Shown here: one piece after another, positions 26,326 through 35,511 of the stretch
How the letters are laid out: every line of letters begins with the position of its first letter
Numbering within the stretch: position 1 is the first letter of the stretch
NCBI GenBank assembly: GCA_021613535.1
Contig: CP075497.1
Location: 13,516,001 to 13,580,000, forward strand
Source of the DNA: Adineta vaga
Lineage: Eukaryota > Rotifera
DNA length: 64,000 bases
Direction of reading: 5' to 3'
Position numbers and translations under genes: made by a program
The notes under the pieces: model-generated
Databases searched by the model: none
Told to the model about the DNA's origin: nothing
What the model saw: only the letters and a program-made list of their open reading frames with translations

Positions 26326-26592
26326 TCAGGGTGAGGATGAATAGGTACGATTACAATCAAATGACTTAATGCATATAAGCAATTGACATCTAATAATACA
26401 TCTAAATAGTTCATGCATTTGAGCAATCGATGGAAATTGATTTAAATATACATTATAATAACCATGTTTTCGACTAAAATAATCAGCCAATTTAGCGAAA
26501 TCGATCATTTCACCTTGTTCAAAATATTGACTAACAGCTAGATCAAGTTTAATAAGATTGAGGGTTGGACAACTTTTCGATCGGTGAGACAA
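26326..26592 (-). CDS. Unrecognised short ORF, possible gene fragment
   Basis: 88 codons with fairly balanced composition (ADYFSRKHGYYNVYLNQFP, MHELFRCIIRC). No family recognised and no intron or promoter visible. It could be one exon of a broken gene or chance. Confidence 0.25.
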   Translation of the reverse strand: MSHRSKSCPTLNLIKLDLAVSQYFEQGEMIDFAKLADYFSRKHGYYNVYLNQFPSIAQMHELFRCIIRCQLLICIKSFDCNRTYSSSP

Positions 26593-26710
26593 ATGCTAAA
26601 GTCAAGCGGAAAAATAAGATCTAAATAAAAAATGTTAACTTCATACAGACCGATGTTCACCAACAAAATCTCTAATGAGAAAACTTCCCTATCTCGTTGA
26701 TTTTTCATTA

Positions 26711-27036
26711 AAACCACCGGTTACCAATGGTTTCTCAGAAAACCGTCGGTTAAAATCGGTGTTTCGTTTTACGCTTCTGTTTTATTGATTTTTTTACTAT
26801 TTTGTTAGTAAATCTCATTGAGAAGCTCGTTTACAGCGAAAATATCAATGTTCGATAAGCTAGAACTAATTATACTCAAACTCGATAATTAAGCAAAATT
26901 AGGCGATGTGGCTAGTACCAACGATTTTAGCACACTTACAAATATACAGAAAAAACGGCGGTTAGATGCAGTAACCGAAATGGTTAAGCGCTCAGTACAC
27001 CGGACGGTTAACCGACGTTTTTAGACCGGTTTGAGT
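26711..27036. repeat. CCGGTTA-rich inverted repeat region
   Basis: Clusters of CCGGTTA, CGTCGGTTAA and relatives occur at 26714-26760 and, mostly inverted, at 26955-27030, with unique AT-rich DNA between. The layout resembles a decayed non-autonomous DNA transposon, but clean ends and a target duplication are not visible. Confidence 0.4.
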
Positions 27037-27114
27037 GACATGGTTCTTTTGCTATCTATCACTCATAAATAAGACAACAATGGTGCCATGACAATTTTTC
27101 AGCATTGATCGATA

Positions 27115-27306
27115 AAGATCATTGGATTACTGTATTTGGGATGAATTTGTGAAGGTCATCAACTGGAATAAAGTGACATATAAAGCAACATTAATCCAAG
27201 AATTAAAAAGAGCATTAACAAAATTCGGAAAAATTTTGTGTTTGAAAGTTGTAATTGTTGGACAAATCGATTGTATCGTATGTCACAAAGTAATGGAGAT
27301 TATTTA
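27115..27306 (+). pseudogene. Tc1/mariner-type transposase C-terminal relic
   Basis: MDYCIWDEFVKVINWNK and TLIQELKRAL match the segment around the last catalytic acidic residue and the tail of mariner transposases. After about 27230 the homology continues in another frame (WTNRLYRMSQSNGDYL), so there is a frameshift. The DNA-binding and N-terminal catalytic parts are absent. Confidence 0.65.
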
Positions 27307-27756
27307 AGATAATAAAAATATATTGATTTTCTAGAGAATTTGACGAGGAATCTTTTGCTAAAAGCATTTTTTTTATAAACACTAAAATATGAGCGAAATA
27401 AATGCAAAATACGTAGAGGCGCATTTATTCTGACACACCCGTTAAATAGAAAATCTGGGGAGCTTGAATGATTTCTAGAGGGGTTCAGCTAATTCTTGGC
27501 GTCGCTACTATGTCAATGGCCTATTTAAATACTCGTCTGAATATGATTCTCAAGAAACAACGCAATTTCAAGATTTCCAGACAATTTCTAGGACATGGAT
27601 AATTATCCGAATATCTGCGCTTATTTATTAATTGAAAAGCAAATTCACTCAAATTAATTAAGAAAAAAATACATCAGTTTATTTATATGAATTAATTAAG
27701 TGTGCGGTGAATAAGAACGAGATTCTTATCCTCACATTGAAATATTCTTTGAAAAG

Positions 27757-29400
27757 TTAACCGGTGGTTATTAGATGAATTTTTTGTTTAAAACATAAAA
27801 TATAATTTTTATATAATATTTTAAATTTTAATTCTTCAATCATTAATTCATTGATAATTGATTCAATTGTTGAATTTAATGAAAAACGATTAGATAATAA
27901 AGAAGTTCTTTTAATTGCTCGAAAAGTATTTGATGAATCAATACATGTTTGATTATATAAATATTGAATTGATGTTTTTAAGATTGTTTCAATTGGATAA
28001 TAACCAATTAACATTCCACGTGACGAAGAAACACATTTTGATAATAATCCACAATGACATTCATTATATGATAATGGTATTGTATGATATACTTGATCAT
28101 TACTTATATTATTATTTTTGTAAAGTATATGTCCAACTAGTAAATAAATTATTTATAATCATATTTGATCCAATTGTTTCTCGAATTAATCAAAGTATAT
28201 TGACAAATAATTTTGGCATTGTTCTCTGAAAATCAAATATCATGTTTTTTAAATGTTTATTTAATAAATCAAATGATAAAAGTTCAATATTAATAAAATC
28301 ACTTGAACCTAATTGAATCAATGCATTTTCAACTGTTTCTTTAGATAAACGACAAAAAGAAGAAAGAATTTCAAATTGAACATTTGCCGAACGTAAAAAA
28401 TCATCTCTATCATATATATAGTGCAACAAGATATTTGTAACGAGATAAATAAGATATCCATTCATTAGATATAAAACAACTTGTACAAATATCATGAGAA
28501 CGTGGTGTCATATTAAGAATTAAACGATATTTAATTGATATTTGAGAACAAGTACAAGTAAATGAATCAAAAGATTTATCATTTAATTGTTCATATATAG
28601 ATAATGTTGGTTTATTAATTTGAATAGTTTTAATAGATGATGTAAAACTAGAAAAATAAAAAAGAATTAAAAAGAGTTATAATAACAAAAATAAAATGTA
28701 ATCGATGAATTATTCGATGTTCTGTTGAACAAAGAAATATATTTTGAATAAATCGAATTAGAATATGATGATTATAAACTTCATTTGTAGTGAATTTATC
28801 AATAAATTGTAAAAGAATTATAAAAAAATAGTTTTATTCCAAGAGATAATCCACCAAATATACCAAAAATAGTTGTTACAAGAACAAAAAGATTATTTCG
28901 ACCTTGATATCGATATGTACAAAATAATGGTTCACAAATTTAATAACCATTCATCAATCATCAATTTATTAACAAGAATATTAATTGTTTCATTAGGAAA
29001 ATTAAGATTTGAATTAAGAGTAGAAAAATTAAAAGATATTGTCGAATTTAAATAATTATTGATTTCTAATAAACATAAAATATTATAAAAACATTCTAAT
29101 CTTGATATTAATAATGATGTTACTTGATAACAACCAATAAATAATAGTAGTTGTAAGAGAATCTATATCATAATTATATATATATATTAGAAAGTGAATG
29201 ACATGTTGATGAAACACCACAAGTATAATTTGAATAAATAATTGTGTCGATTAAAATTCGACGTTCTGAATTGAATTGCATTCCGAAATTATTCATATTA
29301 TTCAATCGATTTCCTTCTATAGTTGTTTGAAATAATTGAATTGTTGTAAGAAATGTTTTCATTGTAGTTAGAATTTCCAATCTCGAAAAGTTGAATTTAT
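27757..29400 (-). pseudogene. Decayed multi-exon membrane protein of a bdelloid-type multigene family
   Basis: Minus-strand pieces show a twice-repeated pattern. About 28870-29130 reads SRLECFYN, then FPNETINILVNKLMIDEW. About 28190-28280 reads FDFQRTMPKLF. About 28000-28100 reads YNECHCGLLSKC. Then 27757-28014 reads GYYPIETILKTSIQYLYNQ, then NSTIESIINELMIEE. The CxCG and CFYN-type motifs with a hydrophobic N-terminal part suggest an extracellular Cys-containing domain of a membrane protein. The family is recognised only as a repeated bdelloid pattern; its function is unknown. Frame changes between pieces are not all explained by introns, so it is called a pseudogene. Confidence 0.45.
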
Positions 29401-29621
29401 TTAAATTTCAAATGATTGTGGAGAAATAAGTTTTAAACTAAAAAAATTTCTTTCAAGAAATAATCGAAATTGATTAAGTGGCGCAGTAAGTCGAAAATCA
29501 TTATAGACAAAATTTTTATTTTCTGCTGTTGAATCGAATAAATAATTTATCCATTATGATTAGAAACAAAATCACTTGAACATATTTGATGATATTGAGG
29601 ATGAATTGTTCGAATAGTTAA

Positions 29622-29925
29622 CCCTTTCACGCGTAGATTTTATATGATCACTTTTTGATGATATTTAAAACCCAAGTATGTATGATGTGCCTCGTTATAG
29701 CTATCACTATGAGAATAGTTTATATAAACGGTTTAGCAAAGGGAAAAAAAGATAATCAAAATCCATTGTATCAAGGTAAAACAAGAATTATATATTGTTC
29801 TCCCATTGCTAAACCGTTTACATAAACTATTCTTGTGTTGATCGCTATATCATGAGGTACATCATACGTAACCGCGCGATAAATATCAGCAAAAACTGTT
29901 CATCCAAAAGTCGCTCGTTAAAGGG
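29622..29925. mobile_element. Palindromic TTAA-flanked MITE (piggyBac-like)
   Basis: TTAA target duplications at 29618-29621 and 29926-29929 flank ends CCCTTT..ACG and CGT..AAAGGG. Inside, a long imperfect inverted repeat (about 29675-29755 with 29800-29870, sharing AATAGTTTATATAAACGG / CCGTTTACATAAACTATT) makes the 304-bp unit nearly a hairpin. No coding capacity. Confidence 0.8.
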
Positions 29926-29929
29926 TTAA

Positions 29930-30602
29930 TAACAAAGATGCAACGAAATTTAATGTTGCGATTAACGGCTTCATGTCTAAATGGACACTTTATATTTCCT
30001 AATTGAAGTCAACGAAGACCAGTATTCTTAAGATAACTCGTCACAGACTAATTTCTGGCTGAGTGTGAGTGTTTTTTATGCAAAATTACAAGATAAATTA
30101 CATTATTAATAAATTTTTCTGATCTGTTCATTTGAAAATTAGACTGATAATTTGATTCTCTATGGTTTCTATATGTTTCACTTTTAATCAGTAGAATTCT
30201 TGTATTTGTGCCTTCGCGACGATTTCCTTATTTTTCCCTAAACGATTACCACAACCCACATTTTCGAACGTGTGAAAAGCAAAAGAATGATATTATATCG
30301 AAAGAGATGATAACAGTTTAAAAGACAAATCGTCTTTATCCATGGTTTTTTTATCAATCAAGACATTGATTGTAAAGATATGGGAAAAGGAAATATTCCA
30401 TTACTCTTTCGACATAATTTTATAGATGCGTAATTTCCAACTTTTTTCAAACAGTCATGATAAAATCCAATGGCGAATATATTTTTCTCTCGCCACAAAC
30501 AACGCATAGAAATCTGTTGATAGTAGCGTACTCTAACAACGACGCATGTATATACATAGGTTATTTACAAAAAAAAGTCATTTCTGTTTCACATTTATGT
30601 GA
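29930..30602. other. Spacer before TFIIE-alpha gene, no gene seen
   Basis: No supported coding sequence. It should contain the promoter of the downstream gene, but no clear TATA box was chosen. Confidence 0.5.
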
Positions 30603-31250
30603 ATGGCGTTGACTGCATCAAATGAAATTTCACTTTTGCCGTACGATATTAATGATCCTCGAAAGATATTGAAAACTTTAATTCGTTGTATTATGCGAAC
30701 ATTCTATGAAGTACCGAAATCTCTTGTTATTGAATATATTTATCATCATGAGCCCATTAAACTACAAGATTTAGCTGAATATTTATGTTTAGATCCGAAA
30801 ACACTTCACTCATACATTGAAGACTTTAAAAAGGATAAATTTATCATAGAGGATCATTGTCGTGAGTTAAATGAAAGTGCAGCTCGTCAACATAGTCAAG
30901 ATCAATATTATTATAAAATTGATACGACAACATTTATTAATGTTGTTCGATATCGGTTAATTCATATGCAATTGAATGTTGAAAATCTTGAACGACAACA
31001 CACGTGTAAATCATTGAATTATAAATGTGAACAATGTGCAAAAGAATATACAGAATTAGGTTTTGGTAAATTACGTATTCCAATGCAAGATTTACATGTT
31101 TGTTCAATGTGTGGTGGAGTCGTACATGAAGAAGTTGAAACAACAGTGACAAATCGACAAACAATTAGTCGCCGTTTATTTTATGAAGAAATGAAACCAA
31201 TTTATGATATTTTGGAAAAAATTGATGAAATTATGAAACAAGAACAATGA
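30603..31250 (+). CDS. GTF2E1: TFIIE alpha subunit-like protein (short form)
   Basis: 215 residues, single exon. Residues about 15-110 form the winged-helix TFIIE domain (LIRCIMRTFYE, EPIKLQDLAEYLCLDPKTLH). A zinc ribbon follows with CEQC (about 141-144) and CSMC (about 167-170). The tail is helical, ending MKQEQ. TFIIE alpha helps recruit TFIIH and melt promoters for RNA polymerase II. The protein stops soon after the zinc ribbon and lacks the long acidic C-terminal region that binds TFIIH in animal orthologues of about 440 residues. It may be a minimal paralogue, or a downstream exon may be missed. The family call is strong. Confidence 0.88.
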   Translation: MALTASNEISLLPYDINDPRKILKTLIRCIMRTFYEVPKSLVIEYIYHHEPIKLQDLAEYLCLDPKTLHSYIEDFKKDKFIIEDHCRELNESAARQHSQDQYYYKIDTTTFINVVRYRLIHMQLNVENLERQHTCKSLNYKCEQCAKEYTELGFGKLRIPMQDLHVCSMCGGVVHEEVETTVTNRQTISRRLFYEEMKPIYDILEKIDEIMKQEQ

Positions 31251-32035
31251 TTAAAGAATATATCCGATCAAGATTTTTTTTCAACAAAATAGAAACTCAT
31301 CATTATCAATAAATACATATCGTTCATATGCATCGAATGTATTTGATCGTGCAACAACAATTAATCATAATATGTAGATTGTTGTGCAAAATGACGATGA
31401 TGATCATGTTTTATCGATGCATATCGACTCTTCTAAATGAATCAAGTCAACAATAAATAAATAGTAAAAAAAAGGAAACAACCATTAAAAGCATATCATT
31501 TGAAGTAAAGTCGTCCAAAAAGTCTGTGCGTGTGAATAGTTTTTAAATATCTCCAGAATGAAATGAGATAGAGACCTGCGGTTTTCACCATTAGATAGCT
31601 ACAACGACAGCGCACGTTTCCCCTTTTGCATAAACCATTCGTGGAACTTTTCCACATTCACTTTATGGCGAATCTCTGAAAAGTTGACTGATAACTCAAA
31701 AACTTTACATAAGAACCGGCCGATTTAGAGAGCATCGTTGCTACAGTCTCCTATTTCACAAATATAACCATCATGATCTGTTTCAATATATCAAGGTATA
31801 GACGTTTTACTGTAATCTATCTCACAAAAAAGTTTGTTTATTTCTAAAATGGTTGAGATTTCTCATCTTCAAGTGCAGGGCCTTGATGAAACTGATGAGT
31901 TTTCATTAAAAACTTAATCTACGAAATACAAAAGGCAAAATAGGAAGAATAAAGGCTAAAGCATTCTGTTTCTTATCTGAATATATTAATCTTTATTTTC
32001 AGATCCAGTCAAATCCGACTCAATATCTTCCATGA
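31251..32035. other. Intergenic DNA, no gene seen
   Basis: No coding or RNA gene supported. A CTGATGAG motif near 31893 was examined as a hammerhead core and did not hold up. Confidence 0.5.
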
Positions 32036-32118
32036 GGGTGTGGATGGGTGGATGTGAGTTTAGGTGAGGGTGAGGGTGAGGGTGTGTGCGCGAGTATTAA
32101 TCTTTCTGCCACCCACAC
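32036..32118. repeat. Telomere-like G-arm/C-arm hairpin C
   Basis: G arm from 32036 with GGGTGTGGATGGGTGG and a run of GGTGAGGGTGAGGGTGAGGG units to about 32085. Core TGTGCGCGAGTATTAATC. C arm CCACCCACACCCACCC ends at about 32115. The core is the reverse complement of that in hairpin B with few changes, so B and C are copies of one element in opposite orientations. Confidence 0.82.
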
Positions 32119-32645
32119 CCACCCAATATTCTTCAATGAAAATATTGTATTTTGTTTAAATCAACTCAAATGTCTTAAAACATCGAAATGTGATTTCAAT
32201 TCATATAACTATAATCTAAATGAAGGATCTTCAATTGATATATTTGATGGTCAATCTGATTCATTGACTCGTCTTAGTATTCTTTTCTTTGAAGAATCTT
32301 TTCTTGGTCCTGTTCTCGAAATGGTGCGCTTTCCACAATGAAGACATCTAAACTTATAAAAAATTTCATTCTTCGATCTTATTGATCTCATATTGATCTA
32401 GATTTCAAGAACAATCGTGTAGCAAGTTCCGAGCAAATGTCAGTCTTGCTTCATGCTTGTCCTCAACTCAAGAATCTTGTATTTCAAAGAACACGACTTC
32501 ACGTATGAGGATTCAAAATGGAATGATTTTAATAATTCATTTGATAGCACATTTTGGCAAAGTAAAGGAACAAAAATTTAACGTGAAATAATTTATAATG
32601 AGCATGGAGATAACACTGCTTATTTTCTTGTTCAGATTTAAGAAA
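32119..32645 (+). pseudogene. Broken LRR/F-box-like gene fragment
   Basis: Begins directly after the C arm of hairpin C. The first piece (to the stop at 32339-32341) reads CLNQLKCLKTSKCDF then SLTRLSILFFEESF. A second piece from about 32440 reads LLHACPQLKNLVFQ, then in another frame WNDFNNSFDSTFWQSKGTK. The CPQLKNL pattern is typical of LRR domains in F-box-type proteins. The 5' end is missing and frames are broken. Confidence 0.5.
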
Positions 32646-32885
32646 CTATGAACTTCTTCATTGATCACATCGAAAATAAGATGTCATTAAATAAAATATA
32701 CTTTTAATTGATATTTACAAAAAGAAAATTATTATTTTCTATTAAACTTCTTGGTTCTGATTTTCCAATAAATAATGAGAAGTGAATTTGATAAAGTTTT
32801 CTGTGATAAACCAAACTTTTTCAAGCTGGACAATATTAACAGTTAGAAGCGAATAAATATACGTTACAAGAAGGAAACGTTAGAG

Positions 32886-32956
32886 AGTGGGGTGTGGATG
32901 TGCGTGTTTATATTTCTCCTTCAATTATCTTCACTCACAGCCACATCCACACCCTT
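32886..32956. repeat. Telomere-like G-arm/C-arm hairpin D
   Basis: G arm GTGGGGTGTGGATGTGCGTG at about 32887-32907, a roughly 30-nt core, then C arm CACTCACAGCCACATCCACA ending CCC at about 32954. The arms pair as GGGTGTGGATGTG with CACATCCACACCC. It is more diverged from the plain repeat than the others. Confidence 0.7.
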
Positions 32957-33181
32957 TATTCGATATAAAGACATGGAATACGAAATTATTTTTCATCACT
33001 CTTATCAAGATTCAAAAATCAAATAAATTTTATTATAATAGACAATGGTTGTGTATTTTTATTGGATAAACTTTGTCATAATATGTTAGGCAAAAAATCT
33101 GTATATGTCATGAATAAGATAATAATGAAATATGCATTGTAATAGATAAGATATGAAAATATTTTATTTTTTCATATGTAA

Positions 33182-35311
33182 ATGATTCTTTTAAAGTTCT
33201 TTTTATTATATATTTTTCATTTAAATTTAATTCAATCACAAACGATATGTTTAAATAATACAATTATCACTTGTTATTGTACACATGGTGAAGGAGCTGT
33301 GACTTGCCTTGAAAATCTTCCAAGTAATGAAACTTTTATTGATTGGTCACTTTCATCAATTGAACATGAACGTTTTTCATTTAATTTTGTCAATTTGACA
33401 CATTTAACACCTTTTACATTTACAAATTTTTCATCAAAATTTCCTTTATTGACCAATATCGAATTTTATTTTCGATATGGAATTGATAAAATAACTGAAA
33501 ATACTTTTCAATTCTTAAATTCTTATCCTTCTTCAAGAATTCATTTAACATTTGATTTACCGCGAAAATTTCAATTAGCTGATTATGCATTTGGTCAATT
33601 AAAATATAATGAAATAACAATTTCAAATATTCAATATACTAATATTTTTACTCTTCCATATCAATTCAATTTAAAAGCATTTGATAATACAAATATTTCT
33701 CATATAAGTATTACAAATTCTAAACAAATCGATTTTATTTTAAATCAATCATCATCATTATTATTAAAATGGTCAGAAGTTATATTTACAAATTGTTCAA
33801 TAGAAAATGCTGATCTTCTTACTGAAAGTTTATCATCTGAATTCTTAACAACATTGGATTTATCATTCAATAGATTAATTCAAATACCTTCTTTAATTAA
33901 ATTTACTAAACTAACAAATATAAATTTACAGAATAATTTAATTGAAGAAATCAAATCACATAGATTTACAAATTTAATTCATGTTTATCAACTTGATTTA
34001 TCACATAATTCTATAAGTCATATATCACCTGATGCATTTATTGGATTAACAACTTTAATTACTTTAAGATTAGATAATAATTATTTACATTCACTTGAAA
34101 TTTTAACATCTCATAATGAATTAACATCATTTTTATATCCATTAAATCAAACATTAAATACTCTGGATTTATCAAAGAATTTTCTACATGATTTTAAACC
34201 TATACAAAATCTTTCATCATTAAAAACATTAGGATTATCTTATAATCAAATAAAACATTTAGATGAATTTGCATTTAAAAAAGCACAACAACTTAAATCA
34301 ATTGATTTAAGTTTTAATCATATTGAATCAATTCATCCATTTACGTTTAATGGAACTATAGTAGAATATCTTGATTTGTCATCGAATTTATTTTCTTCAT
34401 TAGAAACAACTAAAATTATATATGATCAACAATTTAAACCTAAAAATCAAACAATTTCATTTCTTGATAGTATTACATCAACACTTATCACATTATCATT
34501 AGCGAATTGTACAAATCTATTAGAAATTAATTGGTTTGTTTTTACCAAATTGAGTTCATTGATGCAATTGGATCTTTCTGAAATACCAAAAACAGATAAA
34601 TTCTGGTATTTACAATCAAGATATGAGAATAATTCAACAATTATTCATTGGGATCATTATTTACCTAAACTTAAGATTAATTTTAATTCAATTCAATTTA
34701 ATAATTATGATTATTGTTTATCGAAATCAATCTTTCAAATTTTCAATCGAACACGTTTATTTATTGATGATAATCATCCATGTAATTGTTTTGTATACAT
34801 GTTGAAACAAAAACTTGATTCAGAAACATATCCAAGTTGTTTATTAAATCAATCGACTATCGATCAATTAGCTCAAGAATGTATAAATATGGATTTCACT
34901 TGTTTTTCATGGGCAAGTAGTACAACTCAGTTATCATCAAGTACAAGTTCTTCATCTTTAACTAGTACTTTGACATCAACAACAACAAGGATAACAGAAT
35001 CATCATCATCAAGTACACGTTCTTCATCTATAAGTAGTAGTAGTACTTTGACATCAACAACAACAAAAGTAACAGAATCAATATCAAGTTTGACAACATT
35101 AATTACAACGACAAAGATTCTGACGACATTAGGAACACGAAAAGATGATGGAAAATGGAAAACAATATTGGCCATAATGATTCCTTTAACAATCATTGTT
35201 ATTATTTTAGCTTTAGCTGGCATTTATATTGTTAAAAGACGAAAGAATAAGAATTCTAAGGAAACTATTGAGATGGATGGAGCATTTGTGAATATATTTG
35301 CTAAAAAATAA
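33182..35311 (+). CDS. Leucine-rich-repeat type I membrane protein
   Basis: 709 residues in one exon. A signal peptide ends near residue 19. A short Cys cap (CYCTHGEGAVTC) is followed by LRRs from about residue 215 to 430 (LDLSFNRLIQIP, LDLSHNSISHISPDAF, LRLDNNYLHSL, IDLSFNHIESI). A C-terminal Cys cap lies near 530-575 (PCNCFVYML, PSCLL). A Ser/Thr-rich stalk covers about 580-655. One TM segment (ILAIMIPLTIIVIILALAG) precedes a basic 30-residue tail. It is a surface adhesion or recognition protein by architecture; the partner is unknown. Codon use is AT-rich like its surroundings and no defects are seen. Confidence 0.88.
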   Translation: MILLKFFLLYIFHLNLIQSQTICLNNTIITCYCTHGEGAVTCLENLPSNETFIDWSLSSIEHERFSFNFVNLTHLTPFTFTNFSSKFPLLTNIEFYFRYGIDKITENTFQFLNSYPSSRIHLTFDLPRKFQLADYAFGQLKYNEITISNIQYTNIFTLPYQFNLKAFDNTNISHISITNSKQIDFILNQSSSLLLKWSEVIFTNCSIENADLLTESLSSEFLTTLDLSFNRLIQIPSLIKFTKLTNINLQNNLIEEIKSHRFTNLIHVYQLDLSHNSISHISPDAFIGLTTLITLRLDNNYLHSLEILTSHNELTSFLYPLNQTLNTLDLSKNFLHDFKPIQNLSSLKTLGLSYNQIKHLDEFAFKKAQQLKSIDLSFNHIESIHPFTFNGTIVEYLDLSSNLFSSLETTKIIYDQQFKPKNQTISFLDSITSTLITLSLANCTNLLEINWFVFTKLSSLMQLDLSEIPKTDKFWYLQSRYENNSTIIHWDHYLPKLKINFNSIQFNNYDYCLSKSIFQIFNRTRLFIDDNHPCNCFVYMLKQKLDSETYPSCLLNQSTIDQLAQECINMDFTCFSWASSTTQLSSSTSSSSLTSTLTSTTTRITESSSSSTRSSSISSSSTLTSTTTKVTESISSLTTLITTTKILTTLGTRKDDGKWKTILAIMIPLTIIVIILALAGIYIVKRRKNKNSKETIEMDGAFVNIFAKK

Positions 35312-35356
35312 CTTTTTTTTGGTTAATTGCATTATTCGATTGCATTTCGAAATAAA

Positions 35357-35470
35357 TTTTCAGAGATGACTCTCATCAGTATCTCGGTTGAGTTCGAAGA
35401 TGAGAAAGATCCGTCATGAAATGGTTGAGTTATGAAAAAAGTTGTCATTATTAACCAGACCATCTTTGAG
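35357..35470. repeat. Dispersed repeat fragment related to 59900-60110
   Basis: TATCTCGG(T)TGAGTTCGAAGATGAG and a following AAAAAAGTTGTCATTA segment recur with small changes at about 59930-60080, where the intervening part is longer. This is probably the tail of a non-autonomous element next to the MULE. Confidence 0.55.
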
Positions 35471-35511
35471 GGGGAGTACAGGGATGTCTTTTCAAAAAAA
35501 CTGTTTTTTTT

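Noticed and set aside
31885-31935. CTGATGAG motif resembling a hammerhead ribozyme core
   Set aside because: A weak stem follows, but the required GAAA directly after stem II and a matching third stem are missing.
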